The translations under genes were made by a program, and so were the position numbers. Positions 6,595 to 15,777 of a DNA stretch of 31,286 nucleotides are shown here, in pieces (the stretch's first letter is position 1; each line of letters begins with the position of its first letter). Below the pieces are notes generated by a model. It saw nothing but the letters and a program-made list of their open reading frames with translations, did not search any database and was not told where the DNA came from. Source of the DNA: Akkermansiaceae bacterium UBA1518 (GTDB lineage: Bacteria; Verrucomicrobiota; Verrucomicrobiia; Verrucomicrobiales; Akkermansiaceae); assembly GCA_002323895.1 (NCBI GenBank), contig DCQM01000055.1, forward strand, positions 1 through 31,286, given 5' to 3'.

Positions 6595-8019
6595 ATGATG
6601 AATTCTGAGACTGCCACCGTCAAAAAAGTCGCTTTTGAAAAAGACGATGTCGGCAATTTTTCTTTTCCGGAGAGCCATAAGTTCGACGCCGGATATGGAT
6701 TAACTAAGGACACGGTTGATTACATCTCGAAGGTGAAGGACGAGCCGGCCTGGGTGAATGAATTTCGGCATAAGGCACTTAAGACCTTTGAGTCCAAGCC
6801 GATGCCAACGAACTGGGCGACTAGGGATCTCGAAAACATCGATTTTGATGCCATCCGTTACTATCTCTCTGATGGTGCTCAGCCCAAACGTTCTTGGGAC
6901 GAGGTTCCACCGGAAGTGCTCGAGACATTTGACCGTCTTGGGGTGCCTGAACAGGAACGGGCTTTTCTCGCTGGTGTGGAAGCGCAGTACGATTCCGAAG
7001 CGGCTTACTCAAATGTAAAAGAAGCGCTGGCGGACGAAGGTGTTATTTTCGTGACTTGTGCGGAAGGCTTGAAAGAGCACGAGGAAATCTTCCGACCTTG
7101 GTTTGGCAAAGTGATCCCAACTGGTGACAATAAATTTTCTGCTTTAAACTCCGCGGTGATGTCCGGTGGTTCCTTCATCTACATCCCTCCGGGAGTCAAA
7201 GTGAAGCATCCTTTGCAGGCATACTTTCGTATCAATTCTGAGAACTTTGGGCAATTTGAGCGGACGCTTATTATTGCTGATGAAGGCTCGGAGGTAATGT
7301 ACATGGAAGGGTGCACCGCTCCCAAATTTGAGACTGCGACATTGCATTCGGCGGTCGTTGAGTTGGTTGCAATGAAGGGTGCCAAGATACAATATGTCAC
7401 TGTTCAAAACTGGTCATCTAATGTGTTCAACCTTGTCACCAAGCGTGGTCTAGCTCACGAAGATGCTGAGATCCGATGGATTGATTGTAATATTGGGTCA
7501 CGTCTTACGATGAAATATCCGGGTGTTGTCATGAAAGGCGACCGAGCGCGTGGAGAAGTGATTTCTATCGCTCTTGCTAACGACGGCCAGCACCAAGACA
7601 CTGGCGCTAAGATGATTCACGCCGCGAACAATACGACCTCGAACGTCATCTCTAAATCAATCTCGGTCGGGGAAGGTCGCTCGACTTATCGTGGTCAGGT
7701 CCACATTCCCAAACACCTCAAAGGGTGCAAGAATAATACCGAGTGCGACGCCTTGCTCATCAGCACGAATAGCCGGACCGATACCTATCCGGCGATCTCG
7801 GTGAAGGGAAATCAACATGTCACCCAGCACGAGGCGAGTGTGAGTCAAGTTTCCGAGGAGATGCTTTTCTACATGCAGCAGCGTGGACTTTCTGAGACTC
7901 AAGCTATGTCACTTGCCGTTAATGGATTCATAAACGACTTAGTTGAAGAATTTCCGATGGAATATTCGGTTGAACTGAAGCGCTTGATTGACCTAGAGAT
8001 GGAAGGATCCGTCGGCTAA
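6595..8019 (+). CDS. sufB: SufB, core scaffold subunit for Fe-S cluster assembly
   Basis: 474 residues, close to the E. coli length. SufB forms the beta-helix scaffold on which nascent Fe-S clusters form with SufC and SufD. Recognisable blocks include 'SGGSFIYIPPGVKVKHPLQAYFR', 'EGCTAPKF', 'GSRLTMKYPGVV' and 'FINDLVEEFPMEYSVEL'. Cys384 in 'NNTECDALLIS' corresponds to the E. coli cluster-assembly Cys405, and Glu413 in 'QHEASVSQ' to Glu434 (correspondence from memory). The second codon is also ATG, so the start may be 6598. A 50-base gap separates it from sufD. Confidence 0.97.
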   Translation: MMNSETATVKKVAFEKDDVGNFSFPESHKFDAGYGLTKDTVDYISKVKDEPAWVNEFRHKALKTFESKPMPTNWATRDLENIDFDAIRYYLSDGAQPKRSWDEVPPEVLETFDRLGVPEQERAFLAGVEAQYDSEAAYSNVKEALADEGVIFVTCAEGLKEHEEIFRPWFGKVIPTGDNKFSALNSAVMSGGSFIYIPPGVKVKHPLQAYFRINSENFGQFERTLIIADEGSEVMYMEGCTAPKFETATLHSAVVELVAMKGAKIQYVTVQNWSSNVFNLVTKRGLAHEDAEIRWIDCNIGSRLTMKYPGVVMKGDRARGEVISIALANDGQHQDTGAKMIHAANNTTSNVISKSISVGEGRSTYRGQVHIPKHLKGCKNNTECDALLISTNSRTDTYPAISVKGNQHVTQHEASVSQVSEEMLFYMQQRGLSETQAMSLAVNGFINDLVEEFPMEYSVELKRLIDLEMEGSVG

Positions 8020-8069
8020 GGTAAACCTGTTTTCAAAACTGGAACCAATCCACTTTTACACACTCTTAA

Positions 8070-9212
8070 ATGTCTGTTACTTTTGTTTCCCCTGCTCTTG
8101 AGAAATTTGAGGAGCTCGATTGGCCAGTGCGCACCGACGAAAACTGGCGTTTCGGCTCTTGGAAAGAAGCCAATCTTTCCGGGCTAGAGACTGTCGGAAC
8201 TGGAACTTCAGGTGATCTTCCCGAGCCCCTCAAGGGTTTCGACCGGCTTGTTTTCGCCAACCGTGATCTCGTTTCAGGTTCGTCTGATGGAGCCGAATTG
8301 GTTGAGGGTTCTTTTGGTCCAACTTCGCGCCTAGGTTCTTCGAAACATGCCGCCTTGCATGCTGCTAAGTCAAAGCACACTTTGCATATTCGAAGTGGCA
8401 CTGATCTTTCGCTTGAATTGATCTACTTTGTTTCAGGAGAGGGATTATTTCTTCCTGGCGTTGTCATCGAAGCTGAAGCTGGTGCGAATATCAGAGTCGT
8501 GAAGCGGTTCATTTCCATCGATGATTCCGCCGCTGTTGTAGTCACCGCTACGGATGTACGCACCGCCGAAAATTCTAAGATCACATGCCTCGTGACCCAA
8601 GAACTCAATCGCAACAGTAAGTTGATTCGGTTCTCGGACTCTACCTTAGAGGCATCCTCCAACGCCAAACTTGCTGTCGTGCATACTGGGGCCAAGTGGG
8701 TGCGTGAAGAAACTTACTCAACTGTCAGTGGGTCGGATGCTAAGTCGGAGATTCTTTCGGTCACTTTACCTGATACCGGCCAAGAATATGACCAGCGGAC
8801 CTTCCAGCATCATGGAGCTCGTAACACCTTTTCGGATCTCCTCTTTAAAAATACGCTTTTTGGGAAAGCCACTACGATTTTTTCCGGGCTTATTTTTGTC
8901 GATGAAGGGGCACACGGCACCGACGCTTATCAAACCTGTCGTAATCTCATGATGACCGATGAGTGTGAAGCTCACTCGATGCCTGGCCTTGAGATCAATG
9001 CTGATGATGTGAAATGCTCACACGGAAGCACTTCGTCACGTGTGAGTGACGAGGAGATCTTTTATCTTATGGCTCGGGGCATCACTGCAAAGGATGCCCG
9101 CAGTTTGGTGGCTCAAGGATTTTCGATTGAAGCGATTGAGCGCCTCGAAGATGAGCAACTTGAGACCTTGGCGGTCGAGGTGGTTGCCCGGAAATTTGCG
9201 ATCGTTGAGTAA
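8070..9212 (+). CDS. sufD: SufD, scaffold partner of SufB
   Basis: 380 residues. SufD pairs with SufB in the SufBC2D complex and is needed for iron acquisition by the scaffold. The N-terminal 120 residues are divergent, as is usual. The conserved core runs from about residue 200 ('STVSGSDAKSEILSVTLPDTGQEYDQRTFQHHG') to the end. 'NADDVKCSHGSTSSRVSDEEIFYLMARGI' is the SufD signature, and His318 matches the functional His360 of E. coli (from memory). It closes the visible suf run. SufS, SufE/SufU and SufA do not follow; the next gene is a convergent sulfatase, so the desulfurase must be encoded elsewhere. Confidence 0.95.
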   Translation: MSVTFVSPALEKFEELDWPVRTDENWRFGSWKEANLSGLETVGTGTSGDLPEPLKGFDRLVFANRDLVSGSSDGAELVEGSFGPTSRLGSSKHAALHAAKSKHTLHIRSGTDLSLELIYFVSGEGLFLPGVVIEAEAGANIRVVKRFISIDDSAAVVVTATDVRTAENSKITCLVTQELNRNSKLIRFSDSTLEASSNAKLAVVHTGAKWVREETYSTVSGSDAKSEILSVTLPDTGQEYDQRTFQHHGARNTFSDLLFKNTLFGKATTIFSGLIFVDEGAHGTDAYQTCRNLMMTDECEAHSMPGLEINADDVKCSHGSTSSRVSDEEIFYLMARGITAKDARSLVAQGFSIEAIERLEDEQLETLAVEVVARKFAIVE

Positions 9213-9231
9213 GATCCCCTAAACAGTAAGA

Positions 9232-9252
9232 TGAGGACCGATAGAGTCCTCA
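9232..9252 (+). terminator. Hairpin after sufD, possible terminator
   Basis: Perfect 7-bp stem TGAGGAC/GTCCTCA with a 7-base loop, 20 bases past the sufD stop in the 52-base gap between convergent genes. No T-run directly follows the stem on the + strand, although a T-rich stretch lies about 10 bases further on, so it is only a candidate. Confidence 0.35.
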
Positions 9253-9264
9253 AAGGTTGCATTT

Positions 9265-10806
9265 TCAGTTTCCTTTTTTGATCTTCATCGGGGGCGCTTC
9301 GTAATGTTTACGGAGGCGGTGGAATTCTTTCGTAAGCTTTTTTCTCACCTCGGAATACGACGGGTCGTCATGGACGCTCTTGAGTTCCTGTGGATCTTTG
9401 ACGAGATCAAAGAGTTGCCATTCGTCGGTTCCCGGAAGGTAGAAAATTTTGTGAGTCTCGGTTCTGACTCCAAAGTGTTGAGGGACGTTGTGCTCTCCTT
9501 TTTCGTAGTAAGAATAGTAGAGCGATTTACGCCAGTCCGTCGGAGTGCCTTTGAGAACGGGTGCAATTGATTTGCCCTGAATCTCAGCTGGGATTTCAAC
9601 TCCGGCTGCTTCGAGGAAAGTGGGGGCGTAGTCAATGTTTTGGATCATCTCCTTGGGGCGTGATCCGGGATTGGTGACCCCTGGCCATCGGATTACGAAA
9701 GGCATCTTAAAGGATTCTTCAAACATCCAGCGCTTGTCGTACCACCCGTGCTCTCCGAGGTAAAAGCCTTGATCGGAGGCGTAAACGACGATCGTATTTT
9801 CAGCGAGACCATTTGTGTCGAGGTAGTCGAGCATTCGGCCCACGCTTTCATCGACTGCTTTTACGGTGGCGAGGTAGTTCTTCATGTAGCGTTGGTATTT
9901 CCAGCGCACGATGTCCCTGTGGCTCATTGTAGGAACTTTCTTGATGAAGGCTTTGTTCTCAGGGCCGAAGTGACTGTCCCATCTTTCTTTTTGAGGAGCG
10001 GTCATACGGCGGTATTCTACTGTCGGGTAGCGATCTAATCCCGGTAGTTTTATCCCGTTGCGCTCATCTTTTCGGACCTTAGCATCGTAAGCCCAGTCGA
10101 AGTGGCGATCGATTTCCATCTCGTTTTTTGCGAGTGTTCCGCTTCGGTTTTCGTAGTTGTCAAAGAGGGAAGGGGGCTCGGGAATGGTAACGCCATCGAA
10201 GGATTTAAGGTGGCGCGGGGCGGGGGCAAAGGTGCGATGAGGTGCTTTGTGCTGGCACATGAGGAAGAAGGGTCTTTTCTTGTCTCGGTTGTCTAGCCAC
10301 TTGATGGCCTTGTCGGTAGTGATGTCGGTGCAATATCCGTTGAACTTTTTGATGCTTCCGTCCATTTGCTTAAAGACGGGATTGTAGTAGTTACCCTGGC
10401 CAGGAAGGATTTCCCAGTAGTCAAAACCAACTGGGTTTGAAACGAGGTGCCACTTGCCAATGACGGCAGTGCTGTAGCCGCCTCCGTGAAGGGCTTTTGA
10501 GAGAGTCCACTGTGATTGATCAAGGCCCTTTCCGCTGTTGCGAAGAAAGCCATTTTTGTGGCTATGTTTTCCGGTCATAATGGTGGCCCGGGATGGACCG
10601 CAGATGGAATTTCCACAAAAGGAGTTCTCAAAAATTGCTCCGGTAGCAGCGAGACGATCGATGTTTGGAGTGGGAGCGATTTTGGCGAGGTCGCCGCCAT
10701 AGGCCGAGATCGAACGAAGGGCATGATCATCCGAAAAGAGGAAGAGGATATTGGGCTGTTTGGCCTGAACTAGCGAGGCGCAGGCGAGGAAAGTAAGGAG
10801 TTTCAT
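9265..10806 (-). CDS. Secreted type I sulfatase (arylsulfatase family S1)
   Basis: 513 residues with a signal peptide (MKLLTFLACASLVQA). The sulfatase signature is C69-G-P-S-R73 followed by 'ATIMTGKHSHKNG'; Cys69 would be converted to formylglycine. Metal ligands are visible at D26-D27 ('LFSDDHA') and in the late 'VVYASDQGFYLGEHG' block, and K118-W-H120 ('IGKWH') is also conserved. The C-terminal 'GVRTETHKIFYLPGTDEWQLFDLVKDPQE' is the standard S1 closing domain. The 'CGPSRATIMTG', 'DQGFYLGEHGWYDKRWMFEES' style recalls N-acetylglucosamine-6-sulfatase/mucin-desulfating types, but the substrate is not certain. It is expected in the periplasm or outside the cell, removing sulfate from polysaccharides. 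It converges on sufD. Confidence 0.93.
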   Translation of the reverse strand: MKLLTFLACASLVQAKQPNILFLFSDDHALRSISAYGGDLAKIAPTPNIDRLAATGAIFENSFCGNSICGPSRATIMTGKHSHKNGFLRNSGKGLDQSQWTLSKALHGGGYSTAVIGKWHLVSNPVGFDYWEILPGQGNYYNPVFKQMDGSIKKFNGYCTDITTDKAIKWLDNRDKKRPFFLMCQHKAPHRTFAPAPRHLKSFDGVTIPEPPSLFDNYENRSGTLAKNEMEIDRHFDWAYDAKVRKDERNGIKLPGLDRYPTVEYRRMTAPQKERWDSHFGPENKAFIKKVPTMSHRDIVRWKYQRYMKNYLATVKAVDESVGRMLDYLDTNGLAENTIVVYASDQGFYLGEHGWYDKRWMFEESFKMPFVIRWPGVTNPGSRPKEMIQNIDYAPTFLEAAGVEIPAEIQGKSIAPVLKGTPTDWRKSLYYSYYEKGEHNVPQHFGVRTETHKIFYLPGTDEWQLFDLVKDPQELKSVHDDPSYSEVRKKLTKEFHRLRKHYEAPPMKIKKGN

Positions 10807-10953
10807 GATGGGATCTTGATCTCTTCAAGGAGCTTCACATGGGGAGACTAAAACGCCAAGTCGCTTTGGAGCCTATAAGTCACCGCCTCTTCTGAGGGGT
10901 GAAGAGGAACCGGATTAAGTTTAGGAGACGAGACAGAAGCTCAAGATCACGAA

Positions 10954-10987
10954 AAAGCCAGCTGGCCGGTGAGGCGCAGCTGGCTTT
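10954..10987 (-). terminator. Rho-independent terminator of the PEP-CTERM gene
   Basis: Perfect 11-bp stem AAAGCCAGCTG/CAGCTGGCTTT with a 12-base loop. Read on the - strand it lies about 30 bases after the PEP-CTERM gene's stop and runs straight into a TTTTT tract, the classic intrinsic-terminator layout. Confidence 0.75.
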
Positions 10988-11014
10988 GAAAGAATTTATT
11001 ATCCCGCGGGCCTT

Positions 11015-11695
11015 CTATCGTCTGCGACCGAGAAGCGTCAAAGCGGCGAGCCCAGAGAAAAGCAAGCTGGTGGGCTCGGGAACACTCCAAGCATTGGCGT
11101 GAGACAAAATATCAGAATCGGAGAGAGCGCTATTGAAAGTCGTAACACGAGAAATCGTCCCGATCATTCCTTCATTTCCACCATCGCTAACGTTCCCCAA
11201 ATGTCCGGGGCCGGTGGGCATCTCAAAGACAGCTCCTGCGATGGAATCAGTAGCAGCACCATTGATGAAAAGATCCATTGTGCCAGTTGCTTCAGTCCAC
11301 CGGTAGGTGACGTGTGTGTCATCTGTCGGAGACGCAGCATTGGGAGCAGAAAAGGTATTGTCAGCCACCCCTCCCCTAGTAAAGCCCAGCTGGCCAGTAT
11401 CAGCCCATTGCTCGTAGCGAAGGCTATTGCCCGCGTTAGCATCCGCTCTCCCAATATATCCATTATTCCCCCCGGCGACTGGATCGCCACTCATAATAAA
11501 CTCAAAAGTCGCGTCACCAGAAATCGCTCCAAAATCAAAGGCTTCGATATTTGACCCGTCAAAGGTAGCGGCTGCTGTGCTTCGTGCGGTAAAGCCAGAA
11601 CCTGCGATGGCTGCATCGTAGGCGGCTAAGCTTGCCCCTTGGAGGGAACTGATGCCTAGAAGTAGAATCCCGGCTGGGATGGTAATCTTAATCAT
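11015..11695 (-). CDS. PEP-CTERM sorted LamG-like surface protein
   Basis: 226 residues from the ATG at 11695, which places a signal peptide (MIKITIPAGILLLGISSLQG) at the N-terminus; an upstream in-frame start would add 18 residues before it. One concanavalin A/LamG-like domain fills most of the protein ('SGDATFEFIMSGDPVAGG', 'SLRYEQWADTGQLGFT', 'THVTYRWTEATGTMDLFING', 'GMIGTISRVTTFN'). It ends in the sorting tail V-P-E-P-T-S, a hydrophobic helix and G-R-R-R. PEP-CTERM tails are cut by exosortase and direct proteins to the exopolysaccharide-bearing surface. The LamG domain is nearly identical in DNA to two copies in the gene at 15778. The exosortase itself is not in the window. Confidence 0.92.
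   Translation of the reverse strand: MIKITIPAGILLLGISSLQGASLAAYDAAIAGSGFTARSTAAATFDGSNIEAFDFGAISGDATFEFIMSGDPVAGGNNGYIGRADANAGNSLRYEQWADTGQLGFTRGGVADNTFSAPNAASPTDDTHVTYRWTEATGTMDLFINGAATDSIAGAVFEMPTGPGHLGNVSDGGNEGMIGTISRVTTFNSALSDSDILSHANAWSVPEPTSLLFSGLAALTLLGRRR
11091..11630 (-). repeat. LamG-domain repeat, copy A (inverted relative to B and C)
   Basis: Coding repeat inside the PEP-CTERM gene. It shares a 56-base exact match with copy C (11285-11340 with 17393-17448, opposite strands) and a 35-base exact match with copy B (11415-11449 with 16069-16103), embedded in longer near-identity. Borders are approximate, set by where the encoded proteins stop aligning. Confidence 0.8.
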
Positions 11696-11891
11696 GATTT
11701 GATGAGGTTTGAATTGGAATTGGTTCGGATGAAAGTAACGAAAGGACAAGGTCTACAAGCTAATTTCCTGATAGTCAGTGATAAGCAACCCATAAAATGG
11801 ACGATTTAGCAATAAGAAAGTTAGATCGTTAGAGGTGTTCGAGAGGATTTTATTTCTGCGGGATGATTTGGTTTTATGCTAAACCCGTTTG

Positions 11892-14800
11892 ATGAAGCTT
11901 TGCAGAGCTCAAATACCCTCTGAGGGAAGGTTTAGCTGGTTTACCGTGCTCCTCCTTGGGATTCAGCTTTCTTTTGCTGACTCGGTTCCTCCGAATATCG
12001 ATTTGCCCGAAGTAAGGAAATCTCTGGCTGGAAAGCGATTCCACGAGGTTTCTTCCGATGATTCCGGCGTCAATTTCATAAATAGCTGGAAGGCTCCACG
12101 GGACTATGAGCGAGCTCTCACGCTATCATTTGGAGCCGGGGGAGTTGCGGTGGGGGACTATGATGGTGATGGACGTCCTGATCTTTATTTAACGAGGCCT
12201 TTTGGTGGTGGGAAACTTTACCGAAATTTGGGTGATTTTAAGTTCGAAGACGTTACGGAGAGGTGCGGGCTTGCGGCGGAGGAATTTTGGCAGGCCTCAC
12301 CGAGTTTTGCGGACATCGATGGCGATGGGGATTTGGATTTATATGTCTGCGCCTTTGATGCGGCTAACCGACTTTACTTCAACGAAAAGGGAGTTTTCAA
12401 AGAGTGTGCGGAAGAGGCAGGTCTCAACTTCAAGGGGTTTAGCGTGAATATGGCCTTCGCAGACTACGATCTGGATGGCGACATGGATGGCTATCTTCTG
12501 ACGAATCGCCCGTTCTCGCCCGAGGAAAACTACAGTGTGAGCGATCGTGCGACTGCAAATCGGGTTTACCGCCAGTTACAAAAAGACGCCAAGGGGAATT
12601 TTATAATGCCAGAACATCTGCGCGAGATTTTTGAAGTGGTTTGGAATCCAACGGGCCAGATGCATATGTTTATTAGAGCCGGCCAGTATGATTACCTTTA
12701 TCGTAATGATGGTCCGACGAAAGAGGGCGGAGTACCGCGTTTTACCGATGTCACCGAGGCCGCCGGATTAAAAGACAACGGGATGGGTTTATCTGCCACT
12801 TGGTTTGACTACGACGCCGATGGTGATCCTGACCTGTTCGTGGCAAACGATTATTACGGGGCGGATCATTTATTCCGCAATGATGGCGATGGGACTTTTT
12901 CCGAAGTCACTTTGGAAACCTTACCTCACACTCCTTGGTATTCGATGGGATCAAACGTTGCGGATCTGAATAATGACGGTCTCCTGGATTTCATGGGCTC
13001 GGATATGATGGGCACCAATCATTTTCGCCAAAAGGTGGGGATGGGAAATATGAGCAAGAACGCTTGGTTCTTGGATCACGCACAGCCAAGGCAATATATG
13101 CGGAACTCGGTCTACGTGAACACCGGGCTAGGGCGCTTTATGGAAGCGGCCCACATGACCGGGCTCGCCAAATCGGATTGGACTTGGGCGTTGAAGTTTG
13201 GGGATCTCGACAACGATGGGTATGTCGATCTCTTCATTGGAAACGGAATGACTGGGGATTTTTTCAATAGCGACACTACTGCGGCGATTCGAAACGGAAC
13301 TTATCTTCCAGATAATGTGGACGAAGAAAGGCCCCCTCCCAAGAAAGATACTAACCTAGCATTTCGAAATTTTGGGAACCTTAGGTTCGAGAATGTTGGC
13401 GAAAGCTGGGGGTTGGCCAAGGCAGCTGCGAGTTTTGGAGTAGCGATGGGCGATTTGGATGGTGATGGTGATCTTGACCTTGTCGTGAATAATTTTGAAG
13501 ACCCAGTGAGTCTGTATCGCAATGATTCGCCAGGTGGAAATCATCGCGTGAAAATTCGGTTGAAGGGGAAAAAGAATTGCTACGGGATCGGAGCAACTTT
13601 GAAAGCGATCATGGCAGATGGGGAAATTTTGACGCGATACCTCACGTTGTCGCGAGGTTTCTATGCCTCGGACGATCCCATTGTTCACTTTGGATTAGGC
13701 GAGAATCAGAAGATCGATGAGCTGCAAATCGCTTGGCCAGGTGGTGTGACCCAGAGCATTAAAGAACTGCCTGCTGATCGTTTTTATACCATTACGGAGC
13801 CGGATAAATCTGATGTTGTGGACCCAATAAGAGAATCCCCACTTTTCACCCGGATGAAAAAGCCTCCTGGCGGGAAACACTTCGAAATGACTTTTGATGA
13901 TTTCGACCGCCAACCTCTCCTTCCACAAAAGTATTCGCAGCTTGGTCCGGGAGTCGCGTGGGGTGATGTCGATGGTGATGGCGATGATGATGTGTTCATT
14001 GGGCAGGGTCGTGGTTTTGCGGGGCGGCTGTATTTTAACGAAAACGGAGAATTTGAGGGGCGTTCTTTCGATTGCTTCAAAATCGACAAGGACTGCGAGG
14101 ATATGGCGCCACTATTTTTTGATGCAGACGGCGATGGAGATCGCGATCTTTATGTGGTGAGCGGGGGTGTGGAGTGTGAGCCGGGGACAGCGGTGCTGTT
14201 GGATCGTCTTTATCTAAACGATGGAAAGGGGAATTTTTCAAAAGCCCCTGCTTCAGCCCTTCCACGGGTGGCAGAGAGTGGAAGTGTGGTGTGTGCGGCG
14301 GATTTTGATCGCGATGGGGATACTGATCTCTTTGTGGGTGGCCGGGTCATTCCCGGCCGATACCCGGAGGTCCCTGCGAGCCAGCTCCTGGTCAATGATG
14401 GAAAGGGGGGATTCTCGAACGTGGCTCCCGACTCATTGGTTAAAACCGGACTGGTTACAAGTGCGCTCTGGTCAGATGTCAATGCAGACGGCTGGGTCGA
14501 TCTTTTGGTGACTCATGAATGGGGCCCGGTGAAGGTTTTCTGCAACCAGGAGGGACAATTGGGCGATGAAACCAAGGAGAGTGGGGTTGGAGAACTCCTT
14601 GGCTGGTGGAATAGTATCGCGGCAGGGGATATCGATGCTGATGGCGATCTTGACTATGCGGTTGGAAACGTGGGCCTTAATTCCAAGTATCATGCCTCCG
14701 ACGATCATCCAGTCCTCCTCTATTACGGGGATATGGATGATGCCGGGCGCCCCAAGATTGTGGAAGCTGAGTATGAAGGTAAGACCCTCTATCCGGTTCG

Positions 14801-15629
14801 TGGCCGGAGCTGTTCCAGCAATGCGATGCCTGGGTTAAAGCAGAAATTTCCAACCTTTAAATCTTTTGCAGCGGCTCCGTTGGATGACATTTACGGGAAA
14901 GATAAGCTGAGAGAATCTAAGAAGTTGAGCGCCAACATTTTGGAGTCTGGAATATTGATCAATATGACGGAGAAAGGTGGGCCGCCCAAATTTAAATTCC
15001 AGCCTCTTCCCCGGCTTGCACAAATTTCTCCCATATTCGGACTCGCCTTCACTTCGATTGATGGTGATGCCTACCCTGAGCTCTATGTGGTTCAGAATTT
15101 CTTTGGTCCCCAACGTGAAACTGGAAGAATGGATGGTGGAGTGAGTCTTCTTTTGAAGAATAACAAAGGTCAGTTTAGTCCAATATGGCCTGATAAAAGC
15201 CACTTACTTGTTTCTGGTGATGCGAAAGCCCTCACGATTTCAGATCTCAATAATGATGGATTACCGGACTTTCACGTCTCGGTGAATGCGGGCAGAGCGA
15301 TGGCTTTTGAAGCGAATCCTGAGCAAACGAACGCCGATCAATTTCTTTGTCTCCAACTAAAAGGCAGTGAAGGAAACATTGATGCTTTTGGTGCTCGGGT
15401 ATCTTTGCGAGGAGAATCAATGCCAACTTTCACTCAGCAAGTCAGCAGCGGGGGAGGCTATCTCTCCCAGTCATCTCCACGGCTTTTCTTTCCAGTAAGC
15501 TCTCTGAAGGGTGATGCTTTGGAGGCGCTGGAAGTTCTAGTTCATTGGCCATCGGGCAAGCAGTCGACCACCAAAGTGAGAGACTTGAAAAAACGCGATG
15601 GCCGATATTGGATCGATGTTTCTCCCTGA
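11892..15629 (+). CDS. Secreted double FG-GAP/VCBS beta-propeller protein with two ASPIC/UnbV domains
   Basis: 1245 residues from the ATG at 11892, with a signal peptide (WFTVLLLGIQLSFA). At least thirteen calcium-type D-x-D-x-D-G-x-x-D motifs are spread through it ('DYDGDGRPDLYL', 'DIDGDGDLDLYV', 'DLDNDGYVDLFI', 'DVDGDGDDDVFI', 'DADGDGDRDLYV', 'DLNNDGLPDFHV'), enough for two propellers. An ASPIC/UnbV domain sits at about 545-635 ('GIGATLKAIMADG', 'HFGLGENQKIDELQIAWPGG'). A second propeller covers about 650-1140, and a second ASPIC-like domain ends the protein ('AFGARVSLRG', 'LEVLVHWPSGKQ'). Such proteins are exported, calcium-bound and probably adhesive or binding; no catalytic site is visible. 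The tandem propeller-ASPIC-propeller-ASPIC layout suggests internal duplication. Confidence 0.92.
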   Translation: MKLCRAQIPSEGRFSWFTVLLLGIQLSFADSVPPNIDLPEVRKSLAGKRFHEVSSDDSGVNFINSWKAPRDYERALTLSFGAGGVAVGDYDGDGRPDLYLTRPFGGGKLYRNLGDFKFEDVTERCGLAAEEFWQASPSFADIDGDGDLDLYVCAFDAANRLYFNEKGVFKECAEEAGLNFKGFSVNMAFADYDLDGDMDGYLLTNRPFSPEENYSVSDRATANRVYRQLQKDAKGNFIMPEHLREIFEVVWNPTGQMHMFIRAGQYDYLYRNDGPTKEGGVPRFTDVTEAAGLKDNGMGLSATWFDYDADGDPDLFVANDYYGADHLFRNDGDGTFSEVTLETLPHTPWYSMGSNVADLNNDGLLDFMGSDMMGTNHFRQKVGMGNMSKNAWFLDHAQPRQYMRNSVYVNTGLGRFMEAAHMTGLAKSDWTWALKFGDLDNDGYVDLFIGNGMTGDFFNSDTTAAIRNGTYLPDNVDEERPPPKKDTNLAFRNFGNLRFENVGESWGLAKAAASFGVAMGDLDGDGDLDLVVNNFEDPVSLYRNDSPGGNHRVKIRLKGKKNCYGIGATLKAIMADGEILTRYLTLSRGFYASDDPIVHFGLGENQKIDELQIAWPGGVTQSIKELPADRFYTITEPDKSDVVDPIRESPLFTRMKKPPGGKHFEMTFDDFDRQPLLPQKYSQLGPGVAWGDVDGDGDDDVFIGQGRGFAGRLYFNENGEFEGRSFDCFKIDKDCEDMAPLFFDADGDGDRDLYVVSGGVECEPGTAVLLDRLYLNDGKGNFSKAPASALPRVAESGSVVCAADFDRDGDTDLFVGGRVIPGRYPEVPASQLLVNDGKGGFSNVAPDSLVKTGLVTSALWSDVNADGWVDLLVTHEWGPVKVFCNQEGQLGDETKESGVGELLGWWNSIAAGDIDADGDLDYAVGNVGLNSKYHASDDHPVLLYYGDMDDAGRPKIVEAEYEGKTLYPVRGRSCSSNAMPGLKQKFPTFKSFAAAPLDDIYGKDKLRESKKLSANILESGILINMTEKGGPPKFKFQPLPRLAQISPIFGLAFTSIDGDAYPELYVVQNFFGPQRETGRMDGGVSLLLKNNKGQFSPIWPDKSHLLVSGDAKALTISDLNNDGLPDFHVSVNAGRAMAFEANPEQTNADQFLCLQLKGSEGNIDAFGARVSLRGESMPTFTQQVSSGGGYLSQSSPRLFFPVSSLKGDALEALEVLVHWPSGKQSTTKVRDLKKRDGRYWIDVSP

Positions 15630-15719
15630 AAAAGGACGGAGCTCTCAATTTTGTCGAAAATTATCACGATGAAACACTATGGTCTTGTCGTCTGTCCTTC
15701 GGGTTTGATAAGCTCCACG

Positions 15720-15761
15720 GTCAATGTAAATTGACGCGCAGTCAGGAACCGCGGGTAGACC
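15720..15761 (+). promoter_or_regulatory. Putative promoter with overlapping 6-bp inverted repeat
   Basis: GTCAAT-GTAA-ATTGAC (15720-15735) is a perfect inverted repeat whose right arm supplies a TTGACG -35-like hexamer (15731-15736). A TAGACC -10-like hexamer (15756-15761) lies 19 bases further and about 17 bases before the ATG at 15778. The spacing is long and the -10 poor, so this is tentative. Confidence 0.35.
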
Positions 15762-15777
15762 TTAGTAAAATTAAACG

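Noticed and set aside
15646..15662. AATTTT-GTCG-AAAATT hairpin after the FG-GAP gene
   Set aside because: The stem is entirely A/T and has no T-tail, so it is not a credible intrinsic terminator.
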